From UBA2387 sp019454665 (GTDB lineage: Bacteria > Armatimonadota > Fimbriimonadia > Fimbriimonadales > Fimbriimonadaceae), in contig BTVX01000015.1 in assembly GCA_045862995.1 (NCBI GenBank), positions 26,297-90,296 of the forward strand: a DNA stretch of 64,000 nt, written 5' to 3'. The translations under genes were made by a program, and so were the position numbers. Positions 25,909-35,176 of this stretch are shown piece after piece (position 1 is the first letter of the stretch; each line of letters opens with the position of its first letter). The notes under the pieces are model-generated. The model saw nothing but the letters and a program-made list of their open reading frames with translations, made no database searches and was not told the origin of the DNA.

Positions 25909-27681
25909 ATGGCAATGACTCGGATGCCCATGGTCCAGTACCTCGTTCAGAAGGGGTTGCTGGCCAAAGAGCAGTTGGACGAGGCCCTCAAGGTCCAGCA
26001 ACAAACGAAGAACCCAGATTTGGGTCGCATTCTCGTCGAACTCAACTTCGTCGGCGAACGCGAGGTCGTCGAAGCCCGAGCCCAAGAGGCCGGGATGCCG
26101 TTCGTTGACCTCGACCGGACGGAGATCGAGACCTCGGCGACCAACGTCGTCCCCGAGCGGATCGCCAAGCTCCACACGGTGATCCCCGTCAAAAAAGAGG
26201 GGATGCAACTGCTCTTGGCCATGGCCAACCCGCGCAACATCCAGGCGCTGGACGACGTCAAGCTCGCTTCGGGCTGCCGCGTCGTGCCGGCCATGGCCGT
26301 GCCGGGCGCCATCGAAGACGCCATCCGCAAATCCTACGCGGGCTCGTCCCCCGCGGCGGGCGGTGGCGGCGGAGCCGCCGCGCTCCAGAGCAACTTCACC
26401 GCCGACATCCGCCAGGCCATCGCGACGGCAGGCGTCGCCGCCAGCGTCAACCAGCTTCCGGACGAAGCCGTGGACGATGGCGACGAGCAGATGGCCGATC
26501 AGGCGCCCATCATCCGCTTGGCCAACGCCCTCATCCAGCAGGCCATCGTGGACCGAGCCTCGGACATCCACGTCGAACCCCAGCAGCGCCACCTGCGCAT
26601 CCGGTACCGCATTGACGGCGTGCTCATGGAGGCCATGACCGTCCCCAAGAACCTCCAGGCCCCGCTCATCAGCCGCTTGAAGATCATGGCGGACATGAAC
26701 ATCGCCGAGCGACGCGTCCCGCAGGACGGTCGCATCGAGGTCCGCACGAACCAAAAAGACTTCGACCTGCGCGTCAGCGCGATCCCTACGCCCTTCGGCG
26801 AAAAGATCGTCATGCGCATCCTCGACAAGTCGAGCATCATGATCGGCTTGAACAAGCTGGGGTTCACCGAGGAGAACCAGGCGATCATCGAGGAACTCAC
26901 GTCGCAGCCGAACGGCATGTTCCTCTGCACGGGACCCACGGGTTCCGGCAAGACCACGACCCAGTATTCGGTCCTCAACAAGCTCAACACGATCGGCGTC
27001 AACATCCTCACGGTCGAAGACCCGATCGAATACCAACTCGGCGGCATCGCCCAGGTCGGCGTGAACCGCAAGGCGGGTCTGTCGTTCGCCACGGCCCTCC
27101 GCGCCTTTCTGCGACAAGACCCCGACATCATCATGGTCGGCGAAATGCGCGACTTGGAAACGGCGGAAATCGCCATCGAATCGTCGCTCACGGGCCACTT
27201 GGTCTTGTCCACGCTCCACACGAACGACGCCCCGTCCGCCACGCTCCGTATGATTGACATGGGCGTCGAGCCCTACCTGATCGCGGCCACGGTCATCGGC
27301 GTGTTGGCTCAACGACTCGCCCGCCGCCTCTGCCCGAACTGCAAGGAACCGTACGAAATCCCCGTCTCGGACCTCGTCCGCTTCGGCATGAAGATGGAAG
27401 CCGGGGACGACATGGACCGCTTGGTCCAAATCTATCGCCCCGTCGGCTGCGACAACTGCCGAGGCACGGGCTACCGAGGCCGAACGGGCATCCACGAACT
27501 CATGCTGGTCAACGACGAAATCGCCGAAATGGTCGTCCGGCGCGCGCCGCTCGCCGATATCCGCGACGCCGCCAAGGCCAACGGCATGAAGGAACTCAAG
27601 GAAGACGGACTCGGCAAGGTGCTGGCCGGAGTGACCGACCCGGCCGAAGTCCGACGCGTCGTCTTCACCGCCGGCCACTGA
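25909..27681 (+). CDS. pilB: Type IV pilus assembly ATPase PilB (GspE family)
   Basis: 590 residues. The N-terminal MshEN/T2SSE_N region (about 1-145) is followed by a Gly-rich linker and the secretion ATPase core with Walker A GPTGSGKTTT and Walker B-like IIMVGEMRD. A zinc tetracysteine (CPNC...CDNC) lies in the C-terminal domain. It powers pilus extension at the inner membrane. pilT and pilC follow on the same strand at short spacing, forming a motor operon. Confidence 0.95.
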   Translation: MAMTRMPMVQYLVQKGLLAKEQLDEALKVQQQTKNPDLGRILVELNFVGEREVVEARAQEAGMPFVDLDRTEIETSATNVVPERIAKLHTVIPVKKEGMQLLLAMANPRNIQALDDVKLASGCRVVPAMAVPGAIEDAIRKSYAGSSPAAGGGGGAAALQSNFTADIRQAIATAGVAASVNQLPDEAVDDGDEQMADQAPIIRLANALIQQAIVDRASDIHVEPQQRHLRIRYRIDGVLMEAMTVPKNLQAPLISRLKIMADMNIAERRVPQDGRIEVRTNQKDFDLRVSAIPTPFGEKIVMRILDKSSIMIGLNKLGFTEENQAIIEELTSQPNGMFLCTGPTGSGKTTTQYSVLNKLNTIGVNILTVEDPIEYQLGGIAQVGVNRKAGLSFATALRAFLRQDPDIIMVGEMRDLETAEIAIESSLTGHLVLSTLHTNDAPSATLRMIDMGVEPYLIAATVIGVLAQRLARRLCPNCKEPYEIPVSDLVRFGMKMEAGDDMDRLVQIYRPVGCDNCRGTGYRGRTGIHELMLVNDEIAEMVVRRAPLADIRDAAKANGMKELKEDGLGKVLAGVTDPAEVRRVVFTAGH

Positions 27682-27753
27682 TGCGCTCGACGCCGACTGA
27701 AACCATCGTGTCGGGGACGACACTCTAAAGAAACGAAGGAACAACCAAAACGA

Positions 27754-29016
27754 ATGAGCAACGTGCAACGTCCGATGCCCGGCCAATCGCCCTCGATGCC
27801 GCCGACTATGGGCCGCCCCGGCGCAGCCCCGGTCCCTGAGGAAAAACCCTGGATCCTGCCAGAAGGCGAGCGCCGCACGCTGGAAGACATCCATATTGAC
27901 GAGTTGCTCGACATCGTCGTTGATCTCAATGCGTCCGACCTGCACATCTGCACCGACGCTCCGCCCGTGGTCCGCCACGACGGCCAACTCAAGCGGCTGA
28001 ACTACACCATGTTCACACCGCAAGACACCCAGCGCATGCTCTACGAGATCATCTCCGACGAGCAGGTGCACCGGTTCGAGACGACCCTGGAGTTGGACTT
28101 CTCGTACGCCATGCCCCGACGCGCCCGGTTCCGCGTCAACATGTATCGCGACCGAGGCTCCTGTGCCGCCGCCTTCCGCTTGATCTCCAGCAAGATCCCG
28201 ACGGTCGAACAGCTGAACCTACCGCCGTTCCTCAACACGCTCACGGAGAAGCCGCGCGGCCTCATTCTCGTGACCGGACCCACGGGCTCGGGCAAATCCA
28301 CGTCGCTCGCCGCGATGTTGAACCACATCAACGAGACCAACGCCCACCACATCATCACGATCGAAGACCCGATCGAATACCTGCACGAGCACAAAAGGTC
28401 CATCATCAACCAGCGCGAACTGGGCGGCGACACCAAGAGCTTCGCCAACGCCCTGCGCGCCAGCCTTCGCGAAGACCCGGACGTCCTGCTCGTCGGCGAA
28501 ATGCGCGACATGGAAACCATCGCCCTCGCGATCACCGCCGCGGAAACGGGCCACTTGGTGTTCGCCACGTTGCACACGAACAGCGCCGCCGAATCCATTG
28601 ACCGCATCATTGACGTCTTCCCGCCCGGACAGCAGGAGCAGATCCGCGTCCAGCTGGCCAACAACCTGCAAGCGGTCATCACCCAGCAGCTGCTGCCCAA
28701 GGCGTCGGGCTCGGGCCGCGTCCCGGCGATTGAAATCATGGTCGCCACGAGCGCCGTCCGCAACCTGATCCGCGAGAACAAGACGCACCAAATCCCGTCC
28801 ATGATCCAAATGAGCCGAGCCCACGGCATGATGACCATGGACCAGTGCCTGCGCGAACTCTACATGCGCGGCCAGGTGTCGTACGACGAGATCATGACCC
28901 GCGCCCACAACGTGGAAGAACTCAAAAAGATGCTCAACACGCCGCAGGACGGCGACGACAACCTCTCGCGACAACGCTCCGCCAGCATGCCGCCGAGTTC
29001 GCCGCCGCGCCGCTGA
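27754..29016 (+). CDS. pilT: Twitching motility ATPase PilT
   Basis: 420 residues. After a Pro-rich N-terminal extension of about 40 residues, the PAS-like and RecA-like domains carry Walker A GPTGSGKSTS, the Asp box ITIEDPIEYLHEH, Walker B VLLVGEMRDMET and the PilT signature of the His box HLVFATLHTNSA. It retracts pili by depolymerisation. Located between pilB (72 bp upstream) and pilC (36 bp downstream). A GAAGGA ribosome-binding site precedes the ATG. Confidence 0.94.
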   Translation: MSNVQRPMPGQSPSMPPTMGRPGAAPVPEEKPWILPEGERRTLEDIHIDELLDIVVDLNASDLHICTDAPPVVRHDGQLKRLNYTMFTPQDTQRMLYEIISDEQVHRFETTLELDFSYAMPRRARFRVNMYRDRGSCAAAFRLISSKIPTVEQLNLPPFLNTLTEKPRGLILVTGPTGSGKSTSLAAMLNHINETNAHHIITIEDPIEYLHEHKRSIINQRELGGDTKSFANALRASLREDPDVLLVGEMRDMETIALAITAAETGHLVFATLHTNSAAESIDRIIDVFPPGQQEQIRVQLANNLQAVITQQLLPKASGSGRVPAIEIMVATSAVRNLIRENKTHQIPSMIQMSRAHGMMTMDQCLRELYMRGQVSYDEIMTRAHNVEELKKMLNTPQDGDDNLSRQRSASMPPSSPPRR

Positions 29017-29052
29017 CAACGCCAGACTTAGCCACACCGAGGACCAAAACCC

Positions 29053-30288
29053 ATGCCGATCTACAGCTACTCGTTCCGCGACACCGCCGGAGGCGTCCAA
29101 AAGGGCACCGCCGAGGCGGAATCCGAAGAGCTTCTCAAGAAGCGTTTCGAGGAACAGGGATTCACCATCCTCGAAGTCAAGATGATCCGGGCGCGAGGCA
29201 AGCGCCAGAAGTCGTTCGGCAAGGTCAAACTGGGCGTGCTGGCCGTCTTCTGCCGCCAGTTCTCCACCATGGTCGACGCGGGCGTCTCGCTCGTGCGGTG
29301 TTTGGACGTCCTTCAGAACCAATCGCAAGACCCCAAACTCAAGAAGATCCTCGGCGACCTCAGCGAACGCGTCGAATCGGGCGAAAGCCTCTCGCGCGCC
29401 ATGCAGCGCCACCCGCGCACGTTCACCCAACTGTTCATCGGTTTGGTCCGCGCCGGTGAAGTCGGCGGTGTCTTGGAAGAGTCCCTCCAGCGTCTGGCCC
29501 AGTTCCTGGAAAAGGACGTCGAACTCCGCCGCAAGGTGAAGTCGGCCCTGACCTATCCCATCTTGGTCGTCGTCTTCGCCACGGCCATCGTGGGCTTCCT
29601 CGTCTACTGGTTCGTGCCCCAATGGGCCGCGATTCTCACCGACCTGGGTCTCGATGCCGAGAACCTGCCCGCCCCGACCAAGCTTCTGATCGACATCGCG
29701 GACACGATGAAAAACCAGGGCTGGGTTATCATCGTGGGGATCCTCGTCATCGTCGTGAGCTACAAACTGTTTGTCAGCACCCGATTTGGGCGACGGGTGG
29801 CGGACCGCGTGAAGCTGAAAATCCCCGTCTTCGGCAAACTGCACCACAAGGTGTGCATGGCCCGCTTCAGCCGCACGATGGGCACGCTGCTCACGTCCGG
29901 CGTTCCGATCCTGCAAGCCATGGAAACGGTGTCCGGCGTCGTCGGCAACACGATCATGTCCGATGCCATCCTGGAAGCCCGCGCCCGTATCCGAGAAGGA
30001 GACCGCATCGGCGACCCGCTCGAAGCGTCGCGCCTCTTCCCGCCCATGGTCGTCCACATGATCGGCGTCGGTGAGGAATCCGGTTCGCTGGACTACATGC
30101 TCCAGAAGATCGCGGACTTCTACGAGGCCGAAGTGGAAGCGACTCTCGCCTCGCTCACGGCGGCGCTCGAACCCATCCTCATCGTGGGTTTGGGCTTCGT
30201 GGTCGGCTTCATCGTCGTCTCCATGTTCTTGCCGTTGGTGGACGTCATTTCGAAGCTGTCCGGCGGCGAGGAAGACTCGGGAGGCTAA
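29053..30288 (+). CDS. pilC: Type IV pilus inner-membrane platform protein PilC
   Basis: 411 residues with the duplicated GspF/PilC domain: FCRQFSTMVDAGVSLVRCLDVL in the first half and FSRTMGTLLTSGVPILQAMETV in the second, each followed by membrane helices. It anchors the PilB and PilT motors and the growing pilus. It is the third gene of the cluster. No pilM-N-O-P-Q genes follow here; the next gene is an ECF sigma factor. Confidence 0.94.
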   Translation: MPIYSYSFRDTAGGVQKGTAEAESEELLKKRFEEQGFTILEVKMIRARGKRQKSFGKVKLGVLAVFCRQFSTMVDAGVSLVRCLDVLQNQSQDPKLKKILGDLSERVESGESLSRAMQRHPRTFTQLFIGLVRAGEVGGVLEESLQRLAQFLEKDVELRRKVKSALTYPILVVVFATAIVGFLVYWFVPQWAAILTDLGLDAENLPAPTKLLIDIADTMKNQGWVIIVGILVIVVSYKLFVSTRFGRRVADRVKLKIPVFGKLHHKVCMARFSRTMGTLLTSGVPILQAMETVSGVVGNTIMSDAILEARARIREGDRIGDPLEASRLFPPMVVHMIGVGEESGSLDYMLQKIADFYEAEVEATLASLTAALEPILIVGLGFVVGFIVVSMFLPLVDVISKLSGGEEDSGG

Positions 30289-30334
30289 CCCGAGCGGGAA
30301 CCGATGACGGGCCCGGCTCGTTTCGCCTAACCAG

Positions 30335-30904
30335 ATGTCGGAAAGTCGCACAGGCATTGGCATCGGGTTCATCGAGCGCATCGGGCGCGCCACCCCTCGG
30401 CGCGACTTCGAACGCGCCGTCAAGGACGAACTGCCGACCCTGTACCGTGTGGCCAAGCGCATGGTGCGCAACCCCGACGACGCCGAGGACCTCGTCCAGC
30501 AGTGCCTGGTCAAGGCGTTCCGCGCGTGGGAGCGCTTCGATGGCAACCACCTTCGCAGCTGGCTCATCCGCATCATGCGCAACGAACTCGCGAGCAACAA
30601 ACGCTCGCTGGCCGCGCAGGCCGTGGACGCCGAACTCGACGAGAGCATCGTCAGCCAGGAGCCGTTCTGGGACGAGGTGACGTGGCGCGTGGATGCCGAC
30701 CACGTGTTGCGCGAGTTGGAGGAACTCCCCGCCGAGTTTCGACTCACGTTGCACCTGTGCGACGTCGAACAGTTCACCTATGAAGAGGCCGCCGAGGCGA
30801 TGGGCGTGCCGATCGGCACGGTGCGGTCCCGCCTCTTCCGGGCCCGTTCGCTCCTGCGCGAACGGCTCGCCGGAATCGTCTGCTTTGTGGGGTCGCGGCC
30901 ATGA
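30335..30904 (+). CDS. ECF-type RNA polymerase sigma factor
   Basis: 189 residues. Region 2: PDDAEDLVQQCLVKAFRAWERF; region 4: FTYEEAAEAMGVPIGTVRSRLFRARSLLRERL. Both are standard for RpoE/SigW-like factors. Its stop overlaps the start of a membrane protein with anti-sigma topology (ATGA). Whether the regulon includes the pilus genes just upstream is unknown. Confidence 0.93.
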   Translation: MSESRTGIGIGFIERIGRATPRRDFERAVKDELPTLYRVAKRMVRNPDDAEDLVQQCLVKAFRAWERFDGNHLRSWLIRIMRNELASNKRSLAAQAVDAELDESIVSQEPFWDEVTWRVDADHVLRELEELPAEFRLTLHLCDVEQFTYEEAAEAMGVPIGTVRSRLFRARSLLRERLAGIVCFVGSRP

Positions 30905-31599
30905 ACCGATTCGATTGGCAAGCCTATGTGGATGGCACGCTCGGCCCTGAAGAGCGGGCCCGCCATGAGACGCGTCTGGCGCAAGATGAAATAGCGCGCC
31001 GAGAAGTCGAAGGCTTGCGCAGCCTGAAGCGAGAGGTCCGCAAGGCCGCTCTGTCAGAGCCCGTGCCCAGGGCCACGCTTTTGGCGGGCCTCAAGCGCGC
31101 CCAGCGCCACCCACTTGCCCTGCCCTCGCGCATCGCAGTCGTCGCGTGCCTCGCCATGACCCTGCTCGTGGGCGCCTACGTGTTCAACCAAAGCGATCCG
31201 GTCAAGCTCGACCGTTCGCCCGTGACCGAGGAATTCGCCACGTCGAACGCGATCGTCGCCGCCCAATGGGTCAAGGAGCAAACCGGCTTGCCCGCGCCGA
31301 TCATAAAGATGCGGTGCGGCGCCAGAATCCGCGCGGCCAAGTACGGCGACGGCTGGGCGGGCTACCAGTTCGAGCACGAGGGACGGCGCTTCCGGCTGTT
31401 CATGAGCCGCTGCAACAAGCCGTTCGATGGCGCCCGAGTCGTGACCAAAGCAGGCAAAGAATTCTACGTCGGCAAGGGAATCGGCTGGAAACAGAACGGC
31501 ATCGCCTACTACCTGCGCGGCGGCGACGAAGCCACGCGGTGGAACATGGCCATAGAATGCGTGACCAGCATCGAGTCGCAACGCGCCCGCCGCCTGTAA
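30901..31599 (+). CDS. Putative anti-sigma factor
   Basis: 232 residues, coupled to the sigma gene by ATGA. The N-terminal 75 residues (WQAYVDGTLGPEERARHETRLAQDE) match the start of anti-sigma proteins of the RsiW/RseA type, but no Cys pair for zinc is present. One membrane helix (about 81-97) separates this from a C-terminal extracytoplasmic domain of about 130 residues. The assignment as partner of the sigma factor follows from fusion-like coupling and topology. Confidence 0.8.
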   Translation: MNRFDWQAYVDGTLGPEERARHETRLAQDEIARREVEGLRSLKREVRKAALSEPVPRATLLAGLKRAQRHPLALPSRIAVVACLAMTLLVGAYVFNQSDPVKLDRSPVTEEFATSNAIVAAQWVKEQTGLPAPIIKMRCGARIRAAKYGDGWAGYQFEHEGRRFRLFMSRCNKPFDGARVVTKAGKEFYVGKGIGWKQNGIAYYLRGGDEATRWNMAIECVTSIESQRARRL

Positions 31600-31601
31600 G
31601 C

Positions 31602-31617
31602 CCGGCCCTAGGGCCGG
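31602..31617. terminator. 16-bp perfect palindrome between convergent genes
   Basis: CCGGCCCTAGGGCCGG is a perfect palindrome that lies 3 bp after the anti-sigma stop and contains the stop codon of the small convergent gene. It can form a hairpin in either transcript, but no U-tract follows, so termination efficiency is uncertain. Confidence 0.4.
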
Positions 31618-31739
31618 TTGAACATGCCCGAACGCACCACAAACGCGACCAAACCCGCCACGGCCAGCAGCAACACAATGGCCAAAACCAGCTGCACGCG
31701 GTCGAGCAAGGCGATGAGTTTCTCGCGCGGGGTTTGCAC
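31608..31739 (-). CDS. 43-residue single-pass membrane protein
   Basis: From GTG 31739 to TAG 31608. A short amphipathic N-terminus (TPREKLIALLDRVQ) leads into one strongly hydrophobic helix (about residues 16-35) and ends in RSGMFNRP. In-frame stop lies just upstream of the start. The composition is that of a genuine membrane microprotein and not a chance antisense frame. No family is recognised. It diverges from the HisKA-REC gene 48 bp away. Confidence 0.55.
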   Translation of the reverse strand: MQTPREKLIALLDRVQLVLAIVLLLAVAGLVAFVVRSGMFNRP

Positions 31740-31787
31740 GTCGCCATACTACACCGTGGGGCCATCGGGCTCCAAGGACATCGCACC

Positions 31788-32744
31788 GTGAACGATCGGA
31801 GCAAGCTTCGGCACGATCTCAAAACACCCCTCAACGCCATCCTCGGCTACAGCGAGATGCTCCTCGACGAGGTGCCGCAGCCGTTTGTGGGCGACCTCGA
31901 GCGCATCCGAGCCGCCGGCCTCAAACTGCTCGGCTTGATCGAGGACGCGTTCGCCGATGGCGAGCCGACGCGCAATGCCCCGGCTCCATCCAAGCGGCCC
32001 GGGCCAGCACCCGTGGAATCGGCGAGACAAGGCCCAAGCGGACGCATCTTGGCCGTGGACGACGTGGAGGAAAACCGCGACGTGCTGAAACGGCATCTCG
32101 AGCGCCAGGGGCACACGGTGTGGCTGGCCGAGAACGGACGCCATGCCCTCCAAGTGCTGGACGCTGAAGACATCGAAGTCGTGTTGCTGGACATCATGAT
32201 GCCGGAGATGGACGGCTACCAGACGCTGGAAGCCATCCGTCGTCACCCCACGCACTCGGAAACGCCCGTGCTCATGATCTCCGCCGTGGACGAAGTGGAA
32301 AGCGTCGTCCGCTGCGTCGAACGCGGCGCGGAGGACTACCTGCCGAAGCCGTTCAACCCTGTCCTGCTCCGCGCGAGAATCACCACGTGCCTGCACAAGA
32401 AGCGCACGCGGGACACCGAGAAGGCGTTCTTGGCTGCCGTGCAGCAGGTCACGCACGCGGCGGCGGCCATCGAGGCGGGCTCGTTCGATGCCGTGGACCT
32501 GAGCGAGATTCAGGTGCGAACCGACGAACTCGGCGCGATGGCGCGGATGTTCGGAAGCATGGCGCGCGAGGTACGCGAGCGCGAAGCGAGACTCCAACGA
32601 CAGGTTGAAGCGCTGCGCGTCGAAGTGGACGACGCCAAGAAGTCGCAGCAGGTCGCCGAGATCACGGAGACCGACTACTTCCGCCACTTGCAGGAGAAAG
32701 CCCGAGCGTTCCGCGACCGCAAACCACCCTCGGAGCCAGATTAA
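31788..32744 (+). CDS. HisKA-like domain fused to a response regulator receiver
   Basis: 318 residues from GTG 31788. The first 50 residues resemble a histidine-kinase phosphoacceptor helix pair (LRHDLKTPLNAILGYSEML, with H9 in the H-box). A receiver domain follows with LAVDDVEENRDVLKRHL, phosphoacceptor Asp in VVLLDIMMPEMDGY and Lys in YLPKPFN. The C-terminal coiled-coil has a HAMP/signal-helix character. No HATPase_c domain is present, so it must receive its phosphate from another kinase. It may be a phosphorelay adaptor; the output is not evident. Confidence 0.85.
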   Translation: MNDRSKLRHDLKTPLNAILGYSEMLLDEVPQPFVGDLERIRAAGLKLLGLIEDAFADGEPTRNAPAPSKRPGPAPVESARQGPSGRILAVDDVEENRDVLKRHLERQGHTVWLAENGRHALQVLDAEDIEVVLLDIMMPEMDGYQTLEAIRRHPTHSETPVLMISAVDEVESVVRCVERGAEDYLPKPFNPVLLRARITTCLHKKRTRDTEKAFLAAVQQVTHAAAAIEAGSFDAVDLSEIQVRTDELGAMARMFGSMAREVREREARLQRQVEALRVEVDDAKKSQQVAEITETDYFRHLQEKARAFRDRKPPSEPD

Positions 32745-32844
32745 GGAACGGGATTCGATGGGACCTTCCGACACTTTGGGACCCGCCGGAACGTGTATGG
32801 TGTTAGGGTAGGTTTGGGCGCACACGCCCAAACCCTTCTTCCAA

Positions 32845-34446
32845 ATGACCCGCATTCAGCAGGACCTCGCCCTGTTCCTTGAGATTCTCCCCGCCTCCGT
32901 GCGTGAACGCCTCGAGGATGGACCGCCCGTCGAAACGCTCGTCGAGGTGGTGCTCGACTATGGCCGGCCGGCCGAGGCGCGCTACATCGGCGCCGGCATC
33001 CGATTCCCCGACCTGCAGGTGACCGAGCGCGACATCGAGTTCGTGATCAAGTCCATCGGCGAGTTCGGGAGCGATAACCGCGCCGGCATCGAGCGCACGC
33101 TCCACCGCATCTCGTGCATCCGCAACCGCCAGGGCAAGATCGTGGGCTTGACGTGCCGCGTCGGACGCGCGCTTGAAGGCACGATTGACATCATTGACGA
33201 CATCATCCGCTCGGGCAAGAGCATCCTCTTGCTGGGCAAGCCGGGCACGGGCAAGACCACCAAACTCCGGGAGGTGGCCCGAGTGCTCGCCGACGAGGTG
33301 CAGCGGCGGGTCGTCATCGTGGACACGTCGAACGAAATCGCCGGCGACGGTGACGTCCCCCACATGGGCATCGGCAGCGCCCGCCGCATGCAGGTGCGGC
33401 ACGCCGCCGACCAGCACCAGGTGATGATCGAGGCCGTTGAGAACCATATGCCCGAGGTCATCGTTATTGATGAAATCGGCAACGAGATGGAGGCCCAGGC
33501 CGCCCGGACGATCGCCGAACGCGGCGTCCAACTCATCGGCACGGCTCACGGGCAGACGCTCGAGAACTTGATGCTGAACCCGACGCTCTCGGACCTGATC
33601 GGCGGCATCCAGGCCGTAACGCTCAGCGACGACGAGGCGCGGCGACGAGGCACGCAGAAGACCGTTCTGGAGCGCAAGGCGCCCCCCACGTTCGACGTGG
33701 TCATCGAACTCGTGGACTTCGATCGCCTGGCCGTTCATCACAACGTGCAGAAGACCGTGGACCTCGTCTTGAGGGGCTTGACGCCTCGCCCCGAGATTCG
33801 AGTCCGCAACACCAACGGCGAGTTCGAGGTGGTTCAGGAAGAGCACAACGAGGCCATGGCCCAGGTGCTCTCGCGCCCGTTGTTCGAGCCTTTGCCGCCC
33901 AAGCCCACGCGATCGGTCGCCGCTCAGCACACCGAGGAAGAGAGGCCGCCCCGCGACCCGGAACCCCCGCAGCGAATCGGTCTGCGGATCTACCCTTACG
34001 GCATCGCCCGCACTCGGCTGGAGCGAGCGATCCGAGAGAAGCGCCTCGAGGCCAGCATCAGCACCGACCCCACGCAATCCGACGTCGTGATGGCCATGCG
34101 CAACGGGACCACGGGCCGGCAGCGCAAGATTCGAGACGCCTCCGGCCGCCCCGTACCCACGGTGACGATCAAGTCCAACGCGTTCACGCAGATTCTCGCG
34201 GGACTGGACGAGATCATGCGCCGCTCGAGCAGCGGCCCGGAGTCGGAGTCGGCGGCGATGGAGGAGGTCTTGCAGGCCATCGAGGTGGTTTCCCAGAGCG
34301 GCAAGCCGTACGATCTCGCGCCTCAGCCGGGGCCGATCCGCAAGATGCAGCACCAGGTGGCCGAGAGCCGCCGCATCCCCAGCGAGAGCGTCGGCCAGGA
34401 GCCCCAGCGTCGCCTGAGGTTGCTCCCGGCGGGCAGCGCATCGTAA
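32845..34446 (+). CDS. Ycf45/SpoIIIAA-like AAA ATPase with C-terminal extension
   Basis: 533 residues. A N-terminal region similar to SpoIIIAA/Ycf45 (IQQDLALFLEILPASVRERLED) precedes an AAA core with Walker A GKPGTGKTTKLREVAR and Walker B EVIVIDEIGNEMEA, and VQLIGTAHG, all typical of cyanobacterial and chloroplast Ycf45. The C-terminal 190 residues hold a PRD-rich linker and an R3H-like or nucleic-acid-binding part. The role of this family outside sporulation is unknown. It lies upstream of rpmG but 105 bp away. Confidence 0.82.
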   Translation: MTRIQQDLALFLEILPASVRERLEDGPPVETLVEVVLDYGRPAEARYIGAGIRFPDLQVTERDIEFVIKSIGEFGSDNRAGIERTLHRISCIRNRQGKIVGLTCRVGRALEGTIDIIDDIIRSGKSILLLGKPGTGKTTKLREVARVLADEVQRRVVIVDTSNEIAGDGDVPHMGIGSARRMQVRHAADQHQVMIEAVENHMPEVIVIDEIGNEMEAQAARTIAERGVQLIGTAHGQTLENLMLNPTLSDLIGGIQAVTLSDDEARRRGTQKTVLERKAPPTFDVVIELVDFDRLAVHHNVQKTVDLVLRGLTPRPEIRVRNTNGEFEVVQEEHNEAMAQVLSRPLFEPLPPKPTRSVAAQHTEEERPPRDPEPPQRIGLRIYPYGIARTRLERAIREKRLEASISTDPTQSDVVMAMRNGTTGRQRKIRDASGRPVPTVTIKSNAFTQILAGLDEIMRRSSSGPESESAAMEEVLQAIEVVSQSGKPYDLAPQPGPIRKMQHQVAESRRIPSESVGQEPQRRLRLLPAGSAS

Positions 34447-34551
34447 CGCCCGTCCGAAGGTCCTTGCATTCCAGGGGGCGGATGGGGCATACTTCTTAGG
34501 CTTTCCTGCCGCTCCCATCCCTACACTCGGGGCGGTGGAAGGTGACCCACC

Positions 34552-34719
34552 ATGGCGAAGAAAGGCGAAGCTCGCGAAATCATCCGTCTCGTTTGCACCG
34601 AGGACGGCAAGAGCTATTACACGACCACCAAGAACAAGCGCAACACGCAGGGCCGCTTGGAACTGATGAAGTACAACAAGAACCTGCGCAAGCACACGCT
34701 CCACCGCGAGAAGAAGTAA
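34552..34719 (+). CDS. rpmG: 50S ribosomal protein bL33
   Basis: 55 residues from ATG 34552, with the bL33 core REIIRLVCTEDGKSYYTTTKNKRNT and KYNKNLRKHTLHREKK. Only one Cys is present, so this is the zinc-free (C-minus) form. It is a component of the large subunit near the E site. rpmF follows after 25 bp. A CATACT -10-like box lies about 65 bp upstream. Confidence 0.95.
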   Translation: MAKKGEAREIIRLVCTEDGKSYYTTTKNKRNTQGRLELMKYNKNLRKHTLHREKK

Positions 34720-34744
34720 CCGCCCCGCCCACGAGGTTTTCCCC

Positions 34745-34936
34745 ATGCCGAATCCGAAACGCCGTCACAGTCACCAGCGGACCGCTCTGCGCCGAACGCA
34801 CTACACGACCGATTTGCCCGAGGTCGAAGTGAACAAGCAGGTCGGCGGTTCGTCGCACAAGCTGCGCCACCACGCCAGCCCCGAGGGCTATTACAAGGGT
34901 CGGCGGCTCCCCGGCTTCCGAGACAAGAACGCCTGA
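34745..34936 (+). CDS. rpmF: 50S ribosomal protein bL32
   Basis: 63 residues. MPNPKRRHSHQRTALRR is the conserved start of bL32; the HYTTDLPE stretch and C-terminal GYYKGRRL fit, and it has no zinc-ligand Cys (C-minus form). Its stop TGA shares the A with the ATG of secG. Confidence 0.95.
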   Translation: MPNPKRRHSHQRTALRRTHYTTDLPEVEVNKQVGGSSHKLRHHASPEGYYKGRRLPGFRDKNA

Positions 34937-35172
34937 TGCAGTTCTGGTACACCGCCCTCTTGATTCTGGCGATTGTGGTCGCCGTCATGTTCACGCTCAT
35001 CGTGCTGCTGATGGGCAAGGGAGATGCGATGTCCGGCGGCGGCGGCGTCCGCACCACGTTCAAGGGCAAGGCCGGGTTCGACGACTTCGTCTCGCGGCTG
35101 ACCATCATCTTGGGCGGCTCGTTCATGGTGCTGATGATCGTCCTCGACATCGTCGGCAACAAGCTCAAGTGA
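34936..35172 (+). CDS. secG: Preprotein translocase subunit SecG
   Basis: 78 residues, two hydrophobic helices (about 5-27 and 55-74) joined by a Gly-rich loop (MSGGGGVRTTF), the usual SecG build. It supports SecYEG-dependent protein export. The start codon overlaps rpmF's stop (TGATG), so it is translationally coupled to the ribosomal protein genes. Confidence 0.88.
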   Translation: MQFWYTALLILAIVVAVMFTLIVLLMGKGDAMSGGGGVRTTFKGKAGFDDFVSRLTIILGGSFMVLMIVLDIVGNKLK

Positions 35173-35176
35173 CGCG

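Noticed and set aside
28219..30777. Long minus-strand open frame (852 codons) opposite pilT and pilC
   Set aside because: It is antisense to two well-supported genes, has a His/Asp/Glu/Val/Arg-rich composition typical of complementary-strand reading in GC-rich DNA, and has no domain.
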